Assembly (NCBI GenBank): GCA_041649015.1
Contig: JBAZNU010000007.1
Span: forward strand, 62,001 to 126,000
From: Ignavibacteria bacterium
Lineage (GTDB): Bacteria; Bacteroidota; Ignavibacteria; Tepidaquicellales; Tepidaquicellaceae
DNA: 64,000 nt
Direction of reading: 5' to 3'
The notes under the pieces were generated by a model that was not told the DNA's origin, searched no databases, and worked only from the letters and a program-made list of their open reading frames with translations. A program made the position numbers and the translations under genes. Within the stretch, counting starts at the first letter, position 1. Every line of letters begins with the position of its first letter. Positions 1 to 7,523 of this stretch are shown one piece after another.

Positions 1-643
1 CTTCCTTGTTAATCTTTGTCGTAAAATCTTTTCTTTTAACAATTACCCAGTGATGCGGATTTCCGTGAGCATAGTATCTGTGGTGGTGATGATGATGATG
101 TCTTCTTGGATATATAGGATACCAGCCTATATAATTAGAATTATAGCACCATTGCACCCAGCTTGGAGCCCAGTACCTGCCGGGTAACCAGACCCATCCG
201 TAATAATAATCATAAACCCATCTGCCGTAGTGATATGTAGCCCAGCCCCAAATATAATCTGTAATCCACATCCAGCCAGTATAAGTATAAACCCATCTGC
301 CGTAGCTGTATGGTGTCCAATCGGGACTCATTCCATTAGGTTTCCAGACGTTAATAATTCGTATGTTAGTTACGTTACTTTCTTTTGGATCATCCGGATC
401 ATTCAGAGAAGTGTCAGTAATGGTAACCCATTCGCCGTCTTTGTTCAAATCCTTATACATTTCCTTGTAGTTTGTATTTTCATCGAACAAATCCTCTTCG
501 TCGTCTACAGTATCGATAACGGTTGTTACTTTCCCGGGTTCATTCTGTGAATAAGCAGGACTCGTGAACAGGTATGCTGATATTAATAAAATCAACGCTG
601 CCAGCCCTGATTTCATCAATATTCTTAGTCTTGTATCGTCCAT
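1..643 (-). CDS. Exported W/Y-rich DUF6600-like protein (3' end cut off)
   Basis: The reading frame enters from the left edge, so the C-terminus is missing. The start is ATG at 641-643, preceded by AAAGGAG six bases upstream, a good ribosome binding site. Residues 10-33 look like a signal peptide ending in PAYSQ. An acidic linker follows, and then repeated YGRWVY / GWMWI / GWVWLPG segments rich in Trp, Tyr and Gly. This is the pattern of the DUF6600 family, whose members are exported or envelope proteins of unknown role. A run of six His follows (RRHHHHHHRYY). The family match rests on the GRWV...WGWA.YHYGRWV...GWVW.PG.YWAPAWV-type grammar. The function is unknown. The gene is monocistronic as far as can be seen. 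Confidence 0.75.
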   Translation of the reverse strand, partial: MDDTRLRILMKSGLAALILLISAYLFTSPAYSQNEPGKVTTVIDTVDDEEDLFDENTNYKEMYKDLNKDGEWVTITDTSLNDPDDPKESNVTNIRIINVWKPNGMSPDWTPYSYGRWVYTYTGWMWITDYIWGWATYHYGRWVYDYYYGWVWLPGRYWAPSWVQWCYNSNYIGWYPIYPRRHHHHHHHRYYAHGNPHHWVIVKRKDFTTKINKE

Positions 644-813
644 TTTATACTCCTTTACTTTATTAGTTAGACAAGCTACTGCTTTATAGGTTTAACTTTA
701 AATTATATACTAAAAGCAAAGGATTTTGTTTCCTTATTTATGCTATTTAACTTTAGCGACCTAGCTTTTTGTATTCAGAAACGAGATAATGATTGAAATA
801 AATCAAAATCATA

Positions 814-847
814 ACAGCTCCTCCCGCATGAAGCGGAAAGGAGCTGT
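814..847 (-). terminator. Intrinsic terminator of the M2 peptidase gene
   Basis: A stem of ACAGCTCCT with AGGAGCTGT, extended by a CCGC/GCGG pair, lies just beyond the stop of the minus-strand peptidase gene. A moderately T-rich tract follows on that strand. Confidence 0.7.
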
Positions 848-854
848 AAATTCA

Positions 855-2567
855 TTAGTTTACGAATTGCTGGGCGTAATATTTTGCAGTAAGTTTTTCG
901 CCAGTAGCCTTTTCAATCATATCATTCCAGTAGTATCTTGCACCCGGCATGAAGACTTTTTCCTGCAGATATTTTCCGACTTCCGGCTTGTTTACAAAGC
1001 TCTGGTTTTTGAAATCATCTGCTTTCAGAATATTCTTTCCGATGTAGTAATACAGCTGTGAGGCAAGAAGTTCGCCGAGATGATAGTTATGGTAATAACA
1101 AGGGAAAGCAGCTATATGAATCTTAGAAGCCCAATCGGGTTCATTTCTGCCCTCGGGTCTTTTTAACAGCTGATACTTTTCAACAAGGTCCCACCAGAGT
1201 TTGTTCAGGTCTTGATCGGGATTTTCATACATCGATTTTTCAAATCTGTACATAACCTGCGACCAACGCGAAAAAACAAGCTGCTGAAGTCTTAATGATT
1301 TAAAAGCATCATCGGAAATCTTTTGAGCTTCTTCTTCCGTTACAAGTTTCATGTCTTTCATCCAAGTACCGTTTGATGAAAACCTTCCGAAAATCATAGC
1401 AATGGCTTCTGTCGTGAATGTATGAGCTGCATCTCTCAGTACAAAGGGCAGATTTTTATTGTCGATATACTTGTCATAAGCTGAGTGACCGAATTCATGA
1501 AGCATTGTGTTCATCCATTTTTCGGTTGGTTTAATGTTACAGAGCACTCTTACATCACCCATGTTGTCAATATCCGTGCAATAAGCGTGCTGGTTTTTCC
1601 CGGGTTTTTCGTACAGGTCGGAATTTTTAATAACATCATCGATTGGAATTCCGAGTCCTTTGTAATACTCTGCAGTAAGCTGTTCAAGGTTTTTGTCTTT
1701 GTAATATGTATCAAGGTCAACTTTGTAAATCTTCGGTGCTTCCTGAAAAAATCTGTTCTGGTAGTGCCATGGCATCAAATCTTCTTTCTTTATTTTATAC
1801 CTTTCGGCAAAATAAGAATCTATTTCATCTTTTTGTTTCTTGAAAGCATCTTTTGTAAGTACGTCGAGCTCATCGAACAGTTTAAGAATTTCCGCCGGGT
1901 CTTGTTCCGAAAGCTTTAGCCTCATTTCGTGATAGTTAAGGTAACCAAGGTCTTTTGCAACTTCATTTCTCATCTTTACGAGTTTCTTAACATCTTCAGC
2001 AACGACTGGACCAATCTTTTTATGTGCAATCCATGCTGCTTCAAGTTCTTTCGAATCTTTTGAGGTTACAAGTATTTCTTCAATCTCGTTATCGGAAAGC
2101 TTTTTACCGTTCATATCGGCTCTAAAGTTACCGTATTTAACCTCAATCTGGCTTTGTGCATTGTTGATAGCATTCAGCTTTGCGGTATCAGCCTGATTAC
2201 CGAGAAATGAAAGATAAAGTACGTCCAGTTCCCGTTTTTTTATCGAGTCTGTAATGCCTTTTGAACTATGAATCTTTTTCAGAGTGTTAAAGTCAGCTTT
2301 ATTTGAAAATATTGCCGTCAGTTTGTTCTGGTATTCGGCAACTTTTTTAAAATCCTCCTCTTTGCCTGAAATGGATGCATTCCAGTAAGCAAGGTTATTT
2401 TCTTTGTAAAGAGGAACATATTTAGCTTCAAAATTGTTTAAAAAATCACCAAATTGTTTTACCATTTCGGGGTCCGATTTAAGTGTTTCTTGCGTTTTCT
2501 TCTGCTCGCACCCAAAAAATACGGCAGAAATAAAAATCATTAATAAAAATAGGTTTAATTTTTTCAT
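855..2567 (-). CDS. M2-family (ACE-like) peptidyl-dipeptidase lipoprotein
   Basis: Zinc metallopeptidase of about 570 residues. The HEFGH motif (about residues 357-361) supplies two His ligands and the catalytic Glu. The Glu of TTEAIAM, about 30 residues later, fits the third ligand of the M2 (angiotensin-converting enzyme) family. The chosen start (ATG at 2565-2567) gives MKKLNLFLLMIF...FFGC, a lipoprotein signal with Cys at about residue 19, so the enzyme is probably membrane-anchored outside the cytoplasm. An upstream in-frame ATG at 2684 would add 39 basic, non-signal-like residues and is rejected. The likely role is trimming dipeptides from oligopeptides. The OPT transporter and PepT genes downstream of its promoter region fit a peptide-use theme. 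M3 oligopeptidase is the alternative, but the overall pattern favours M2. Confidence 0.85.
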   Translation of the reverse strand: MKKLNLFLLMIFISAVFFGCEQKKTQETLKSDPEMVKQFGDFLNNFEAKYVPLYKENNLAYWNASISGKEEDFKKVAEYQNKLTAIFSNKADFNTLKKIHSSKGITDSIKKRELDVLYLSFLGNQADTAKLNAINNAQSQIEVKYGNFRADMNGKKLSDNEIEEILVTSKDSKELEAAWIAHKKIGPVVAEDVKKLVKMRNEVAKDLGYLNYHEMRLKLSEQDPAEILKLFDELDVLTKDAFKKQKDEIDSYFAERYKIKKEDLMPWHYQNRFFQEAPKIYKVDLDTYYKDKNLEQLTAEYYKGLGIPIDDVIKNSDLYEKPGKNQHAYCTDIDNMGDVRVLCNIKPTEKWMNTMLHEFGHSAYDKYIDNKNLPFVLRDAAHTFTTEAIAMIFGRFSSNGTWMKDMKLVTEEEAQKISDDAFKSLRLQQLVFSRWSQVMYRFEKSMYENPDQDLNKLWWDLVEKYQLLKRPEGRNEPDWASKIHIAAFPCYYHNYHLGELLASQLYYYIGKNILKADDFKNQSFVNKPEVGKYLQEKVFMPGARYYWNDMIEKATGEKLTAKYYAQQFVN

Positions 2568-2805
2568 AAGAAAATAATTTAATGTGTAAAAATTGTTATA
2601 TAAAAATAGTCTTTTTGCTTTACATATTATACGCATTAAGCAAAATAAAGTTAAGAACAATCGCCGGCAAAAGAATATTAACAAAACATGATTTTAGGGG
2701 AAATCCGGTGCGAAAAATATATTAAAATGAATCTTTTATTTTATGTATTTTGATGTTAAATTGTGATAAACTAAGTCATTTTTTCTTAATTTAAATAATC
2801 TGTTT

Positions 2806-4791
2806 ATGTCAGAACATTTCTCTACCGGAGTAAAAGGTTTACCGGAAAATGCATACAGGGAATTGAAAGAGGGTGAGCTTTACGTACCTCTTATGTCTCC
2901 CAAAAGCATAGTACCCGAAGTAAACATTTGGTCCGTTTTCTGGGGATTGCTTATGGCGATCATATTCTCAGCAGCAGCTGCATATCTTGGATTAAAGATT
3001 GGTCAGGTCTTTGAAGCTGCTATACCTATTGCTATTATTGCTGTTGGGTTAGCATTCATAACCAAGAGGAAGAACGCTCTTGGAGAAAATGTTATTATTC
3101 AGTCAATTGGAGCAAGTTCAGGGGTTATTGTAGCGGGTGCAATATTTACAATTCCCGCACTTTATATTCTTGGTCTTGAAGTTCAGTTCTATCAAGTATT
3201 TTTATCTTCACTTCTCGGTGGATTTCTTGGAATTCTATTTCTTATTCCATTCAGAAAATATTTTGTTTCGGATATGCACGGGAAGTATCCATTTCCTGAA
3301 GCGACTGCAACTACAGAAGTACTCGTATCGGGAGAAAAAGGCGGAAGTCAGGCAAAGCTCCTGCTTGTCAGCGGTTTGATAGGCGGTATATACGATTTTA
3401 TTATAGCAACTTTCGGCTGGTGGAGTGAAGTTTTCACGACGAGAGTGTTTGCGTTCGGAAGCGAATTGGCAGAAAAATCAAAGCTGATTTTTAAGATTAA
3501 TGTTGGTTCGGCTGTACTCGGACTCGGGTATATTGTCGGTTTAAAATATGCAGCGATTATCTGTGCGGGTTCATTTATCGGATGGTACATGATAATTCCT
3601 ATAATCAATTATTTCGCTCCGGGAATAACCGTTCCGCTTGGAGCGAATATTACAAAACTTGTCGGGGCGATGTCCCCTGAAGATATATTCAGAGCATACG
3701 TTAGACCTATTGGTATAGGCGGAATTGCAATGGCTGGAGTAATTGGTATAATCAGGTCGTCAAAGATAATCAAATCTGCATTCGGTCTTGCAGTAAAAGA
3801 AATTTTCGGAAAACATGAAGGAAAGCATGAGATACTGAGAACACAGAAAGATCTGCCAATGGGAATTATAGTTGCTGGTGTTCTTCTTGTTGCAGTCATA
3901 GTCTTTGTTTTCTTTATGTTTGGAGTCGTTGATAATATCGGATACGCATTTCTCGGACTTGCAATTGTTATGGTAATAGCATTCTTGTTTACAACTGTTG
4001 CCGCTAATGCTATAGCAATCGTCGGAACAAACCCTGTTTCGGGTATGACGCTAATGACGCTTATTATTTCTTCTGTCATTATGGTGTCAGTCGGTTTAAC
4101 GGGTAATGTCGGTATTGTAGCCTCAATGATAATTGGGGGTGTTGTCTGTACTGCTCTTTCAATGGCAGGCGGATTTATAACAGATCTAAAAATTGGTTAC
4201 TGGCTCGGTTCTTCTCCTTACAAGCAGGAATCATGGAAGTTTCTCGGTACAGTACTATCAGCTGCCACAGTCGGAGGTGTTATAATTATTTTAAACCAGA
4301 CATACGGGTTTAAAGGAGATAATGCACTGGTAGCTCCGCAGGCTAATGCAATGGCGGCTGTAATAGAGCCAATGATGTCCGGTAAGCCTGCTCCGTGGAT
4401 GCTCTACGCTGCAGGTGCTTTCATGTCATTGATTCTAACAATGATCGGAGTTCCCGCACTCGCTTTTGCACTCGGGATGTTTATTCCTCTTGAACTTAAT
4501 ACACCGATATTACTCGGCGGTATTATAGCAAACTTTGTTTCTAAGAGAAGCAAAGACGAGAAGTTGAACAATGCAAGACGCGAAAGAGGAACACTGATTG
4601 CATCAGGCTTTATTGCAGGAGGTGCATTAATGGGTGTAATAAGTGCAGTTCTAAAGTTCAGCGGAATCAACTACGTGAATGAAGCATGGTTTGAATCACA
4701 TTCGGCTGAAGTACTTGCACTTGCAATGCTTGTAATACTTTGTGTATATTTTATTTGGGATTCTTTAAGGGGGAAGCCGGACGCAGATTAA
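2806..4791 (+). CDS. OPT-family oligopeptide transporter
   Basis: A 661-residue integral membrane protein with about 14-16 hydrophobic segments. It carries hallmarks of the prokaryotic OPT family: an early segment FWGLLMAIIFSAAAAYLGLK, the KYPFPEATATTEVL loop (about residues 164-178) and the NPVSGMTLMTL segment near residue 410. OPT proteins take up oligopeptides or metal chelates, probably by proton coupling. The start follows an AT-rich leader without a clear ribosome binding site. It is followed after 30 bases by the GxxExxY gene and then by pepT, so the three may be co-transcribed. Import of peptides followed by PepT cleavage is a reasonable pathway. The substrate cannot be told from sequence. 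Confidence 0.9.
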   Translation: MSEHFSTGVKGLPENAYRELKEGELYVPLMSPKSIVPEVNIWSVFWGLLMAIIFSAAAAYLGLKIGQVFEAAIPIAIIAVGLAFITKRKNALGENVIIQSIGASSGVIVAGAIFTIPALYILGLEVQFYQVFLSSLLGGFLGILFLIPFRKYFVSDMHGKYPFPEATATTEVLVSGEKGGSQAKLLLVSGLIGGIYDFIIATFGWWSEVFTTRVFAFGSELAEKSKLIFKINVGSAVLGLGYIVGLKYAAIICAGSFIGWYMIIPIINYFAPGITVPLGANITKLVGAMSPEDIFRAYVRPIGIGGIAMAGVIGIIRSSKIIKSAFGLAVKEIFGKHEGKHEILRTQKDLPMGIIVAGVLLVAVIVFVFFMFGVVDNIGYAFLGLAIVMVIAFLFTTVAANAIAIVGTNPVSGMTLMTLIISSVIMVSVGLTGNVGIVASMIIGGVVCTALSMAGGFITDLKIGYWLGSSPYKQESWKFLGTVLSAATVGGVIIILNQTYGFKGDNALVAPQANAMAAVIEPMMSGKPAPWMLYAAGAFMSLILTMIGVPALAFALGMFIPLELNTPILLGGIIANFVSKRSKDEKLNNARRERGTLIASGFIAGGALMGVISAVLKFSGINYVNEAWFESHSAEVLALAMLVILCVYFIWDSLRGKPDAD

Positions 4792-4821
4792 AAATCTTTT
4801 ATTATTTTTAATACAATCGTC

Positions 4822-5223
4822 ATGGCAGAATTGTTGTACAAAGATTTGACTGAAAAGATTATCAAATCTTTTCTTGAGGTTTATAATTTGCTCGGTTATG
4901 GGTACTCAAGAGATGTGTACCTCGAAGCACTGTACGTCGAGATGAGAAACCATGGACTTGTTTTTGAGCGTGAAGTTCTTAAAGACGTATTTTACAAAAG
5001 CAATAAAGTAGGACAGTACAAATTTGATTTCGTAAATGAGGATAAAGTTCTGGTAAGAGTTGAGACTGTCGAGAGAGTTAATGCAGCAAATGAATTCATA
5101 CTCGTTAATCAGTTAAAAGCTACTAATTATGAAATCGGTTTGCTCTTAAACTTCGGTAAAAGGCCGGAAGTAAAAAGGAAGATTTTTCAAAACGCAAGAA
5201 AAGTATTTAAAAAGGAGTTATAA
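4822..5223 (+). CDS. GxxExxY-family protein with degenerate motif
   Basis: A 133-residue protein of the GxxExxY family, small PD-(D/E)XK-like proteins of unknown role that are common in environmental Bacteroidota. The fold is recognisable: DLTEKIIKSFLEVYNLLGYGY, then VFEREVLKDVFYKSNKVGQYKFDFV, then NQLKATNYEIGLLLNFGK. The signature is altered, however. The expected GxxExxY reads GYSRDVY (Arg in place of Glu), and the usual VELK core reads VRVET (Arg and Thr in place of Glu and Lys). Catalytic activity is therefore doubtful. It lies 30 bases after the transporter gene and 3 bases before pepT, a spacing that suggests one operon. A non-catalytic or decaying relative is the simplest reading. Confidence 0.75.
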   Translation: MAELLYKDLTEKIIKSFLEVYNLLGYGYSRDVYLEALYVEMRNHGLVFEREVLKDVFYKSNKVGQYKFDFVNEDKVLVRVETVERVNAANEFILVNQLKATNYEIGLLLNFGKRPEVKRKIFQNARKVFKKEL

Positions 5224-5226
5224 ATA

Positions 5227-6459
5227 ATGAAGCAGGAAATTAAGGAAAGGTTTTTCAGGTACATAAAGATAGACACTCAGTCTGATGAGAGTTCTGAAAC
5301 CTTTCCAAGCACAAAAAAACAATTTGATTTGTTGAATCTACTGAATAAAGAGCTGCAGGAATTCGGGCTTAAGTCGGAGATTGACGAGCACGGTTACGTT
5401 ATGGCAACTCTTCCATCAAATATAAAGAAGAAAGTTCCCGTCATAGGTTTTGTTGCGCACGTCGATACGAGTCCGGATATGTCAGGAGAGAACGTTAATC
5501 CGCTTGTCTGGGAAAATTACGACGGAGGGGATATTACCATCAATAAGGAATTGAAACTTGTTCTTTCTACGGAACTCTTCCCTGATTTAAAAGAGTATAA
5601 AGGCGATACAATTATTACGACTGACGGTACAACATTGCTCGGAGCAGATGATAAAGCCGGGATAACAGAAATTATGACTGCTGTCAAGTATCTTATTGAC
5701 CATCCTGAGATAAAACATGGAGAAATTAAAATCGGCTTCACTCCCGACGAGGAAATCGGAAGAGGAGTTGATTTTTTCGACGTTAAAAAATTCGGTGCTG
5801 AGTTTGCCTATACTATGGATGGAAGCCATGTCGGAGAACTTGAATTTGAAAACTTTAACGCCGCTAAACTTACCGTTAACATTCAAGGCCGAAATGTACA
5901 TCCAGGTTACGCAAAAGATAAAATGCTTAACTCTATGCTGATTGCGATGGAATACAATGCATTACTTCCTCCGAACATGCGTCCTGAATTCACAACCGGG
6001 TACGACGGATTCTATCACCTTATAAGTATGAACGGTACTGTTGAAAATACCACAATCACTTATATCGTTCGCGATCACGATAGAACTAAATTTGAGAGTA
6101 AAAAGGTGTTTGCTCAGCAGTGTGCTGATTTCCTTAATAAGAGGTATGGTAAAGATGTCGTAAAAGCTGAACTAAAAGACCAATACTTCAACATGAGGGA
6201 AAAAGTTGAACCTGTTTATCACATTGTAGAAGTAGCCAAACAAGCGATGATTGAACTTGGCATTGAACCAAAGATTATGCCGATTCGCGGCGGCACAGAC
6301 GGCTCAAGACTTTCCTACATGGGTCTTCCTTGTCCGAATGTCTTCGCTGGTGGTATAAACTTCCACGGCAAGTTTGAATATGTTCCGCTTGAGTCCATGG
6401 AAAAAGCAACAAACGTTGTTATTAAAATAGCAGAACTCTACGCCAAAAAGGACTGGTAA
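5227..6459 (+). CDS. pepT: Tripeptidase T (M20B)
   Basis: A 410-residue cytoplasmic aminotripeptidase that releases the N-terminal residue from tripeptides. Family marks in order: N-terminal KERFFRYIKIDTQSDE; HVDTSPD (about residue 78; the His is a zinc ligand and the Asp supports it); GADDKAG with the bridging Asp; the DEEIGRG segment with the catalytic and metal-binding Glu pair; YTMDGS; and the C-terminal RGGTDGS and NxFxGGxNFHG motifs. Length matches E. coli PepT (about 408). The start lies 3 bases after the GxxExxY stop, with AAAAAGGAG 8-9 bases upstream. A strong terminator follows, so this is probably the last gene of an OPT-GxxExxY-pepT unit. Confidence 0.95.
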   Translation: MKQEIKERFFRYIKIDTQSDESSETFPSTKKQFDLLNLLNKELQEFGLKSEIDEHGYVMATLPSNIKKKVPVIGFVAHVDTSPDMSGENVNPLVWENYDGGDITINKELKLVLSTELFPDLKEYKGDTIITTDGTTLLGADDKAGITEIMTAVKYLIDHPEIKHGEIKIGFTPDEEIGRGVDFFDVKKFGAEFAYTMDGSHVGELEFENFNAAKLTVNIQGRNVHPGYAKDKMLNSMLIAMEYNALLPPNMRPEFTTGYDGFYHLISMNGTVENTTITYIVRDHDRTKFESKKVFAQQCADFLNKRYGKDVVKAELKDQYFNMREKVEPVYHIVEVAKQAMIELGIEPKIMPIRGGTDGSRLSYMGLPCPNVFAGGINFHGKFEYVPLESMEKATNVVIKIAELYAKKDW

Positions 6460-6483
6460 AATTTCTTACTTTTATAATATTAC

Positions 6484-6517
6484 TGCCGTACATAGAAATG
6501 TGTACGGCATTTTGTTT
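6484..6517 (+). terminator. Intrinsic terminator after pepT
   Basis: Perfect 9-bp stem TGCCGTACA (6484-6492) / TGTACGGCA (6501-6509), loop of 8, then TTTTGTTTC. Confidence 0.85.
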
Positions 6518-6879
6518 CTTGAAAATAAATACTTAATAAATATTCAAATACCTCTTGATAAAAAACTTTAGAATAATTATATTATATAGTGCTTAAAATA
6601 AGCCGATATTAATGATTTATCTTTAATATTGAAAAGATTTAATCATTGTAATATCATATATTTAACCTTCTTGAATACACCCTCAATCCAACCTGAATAC
6701 ACCCTGAATCCAATTGTGAGAGTCTTCCTGCCCGCTTGTAGTACTCTTGCGGCCCGCTCAGTTCATGCAAATTTCACAAATAGCAATAAAACATAGTCAT
6801 TTCGCTATTGTCTACTCGTTTCTGTATTAATTTTCATCATATGGCAAGAAATTTACAGTTATTTAAAATTTTTAAATAG
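6518..6879. other. Intergenic spacer with one 11-bp periodic array
   Basis: About 360 bases of AT-rich DNA between the converging terminators of pepT and the small minus-strand gene. No convincing gene on either strand. The only structure I see is the 11-bp periodic segment at 6673-6716, listed separately, followed by a GC-richer patch near 6725-6760. Confidence 0.5.
6673..6716. repeat. Four-unit 11-bp periodic array
   Basis: Units read GAATACACCCT, CAATCCAACCT, GAATACACCCT, GAATCCAATTG. Units 1 and 3 are identical, so the array is also a 22-bp tandem repeat. The period matches the arrays near 40.3, 40.5 and 53.1 kb. Confidence 0.75.
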
Positions 6880-6917
6880 AAAAACAAAGCAGGTGCCGAA
6901 TTTTTCGACACCTGCTT
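6880..6917 (-). terminator. Intrinsic terminator of the small Cys-rich gene
   Basis: A 14-position stem (AAGCAGGTGCCGAA at 6887-6900 against its near-complement at 6904-6917, one mismatch) with a 3-base loop, followed on the minus strand by TTGTTTTTC. It supports the reality of the short gene just upstream. Confidence 0.85.
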
Positions 6918-6941
6918 CAATAGGAAACACTAAATAGAAAC

Positions 6942-7136
6942 TTAGCGTATCAATATGCTTGCTATAAGTATAGCAAACAGTGAAAGCGAAAACACAAATG
7001 CGTATAATACGCCTCTCGTGTCTTTGCTTTTGAAGTAGCAACTTCCGTGATACCTGCAATTAGAGCAAAGTTTCACATCGCTCTCAGTACATTCTACCAC
7101 AAGGGGTTCAACTTCTGAATGGATTACTTTAATCAT
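6942..7136 (-). CDS. Small Cys-rich tail-anchored membrane protein
   Basis: A 64-residue protein of unknown family. The N-terminal 40 residues hold four Cys: one in VVECTES and a cluster CSNCRYHGSC (about residues 24-33) that could bind a metal or form disulfides. Residues 43-62 form one hydrophobic segment (VLYAFVFSLSLFAILIASIL) ending in a single Arg, so it is probably a tail-anchored membrane protein with the Cys domain in the cytoplasm. A strong terminator 25 bases beyond the stop and a modest GCAGGG before the ATG argue that this is a real gene. It lies apart from its neighbours and is probably monocistronic. I do not recognise a function; a small zinc-ribbon-like regulator is only one possibility. 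Confidence 0.6.
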   Translation of the reverse strand: MIKVIHSEVEPLVVECTESDVKLCSNCRYHGSCYFKSKDTRGVLYAFVFSLSLFAILIASILIR

Positions 7137-7428
7137 AACCCTGCAACTTAATAGTTCGTAAAAAACAATTAAAAAAGAAAAGAACTAATAGATTTAAAAC
7201 TGAATAACTTTAGACCCGGATTTCTAGGGAAATAATTTAGTTCTAAACTAATAAGTTTCATACAAAGGCTATGATAATTTAAAAAATATCCGCATCCTTT
7301 GTACTCCTATAATGACCCTTGTTTATAGTTAATGTAAAATATACATAATAAATCTAAATAAACATCCAATAATTTCTGAACTAAATTAATTTTTTTTCAA
7401 AAATGGTACTATATTGGAACTTAAATAA
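7137..7428. other. AT-rich intergenic spacer
   Basis: About 290 bases between the small Cys-rich gene and the end of the histidine kinase unit. It must hold the promoter of the Cys-rich gene on the minus strand, but no box stands out. No repeat or RNA structure was noticed. Confidence 0.4.
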
Positions 7429-7518
7429 TTAGAAATTTCTTAAAACGACACTTCCCGTCTTTTCATCAAAAGTCATAAATGCTCCGTAATGTGCTGGAAT
7501 CATGTTGCAGCCATTCAT
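7429..7518 (-). CDS. Possible 29-residue microprotein after the kinase gene
   Basis: An ATG 5 bases beyond the kinase stop opens a 29-codon frame (MNGCNMIPAHYGAFMTFDEK and 9 more residues) ending in TAA at 7429-7431. AAAGGA lies about 11 bases upstream of the ATG, inside the kinase stop region, so re-initiation is possible. The composition looks protein-like rather than random. A remnant of a larger decayed gene is equally possible. I recognise no family and no function. Confidence 0.3.
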   Translation of the reverse strand: MNGCNMIPAHYGAFMTFDEKTGSVVLRNF

Positions 7519-7523
7519 ATTAG

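Noticed and set aside
230..550. Plus-strand frame opposite the DUF6600-like gene
   Set aside because: The minus strand carries a signal peptide, a ribosome binding site and a family pattern; the plus frame has none.
2568..2684. N-terminal extension of the M2 peptidase
   Set aside because: It would place a basic, non-signal stretch before a clear lipoprotein signal peptide.
3348..4670. Minus-strand frames inside the OPT transporter gene
   Set aside because: They are antisense to a well-supported membrane protein gene; their Pro/Ile-rich products mirror the hydrophobic codons of the real gene.
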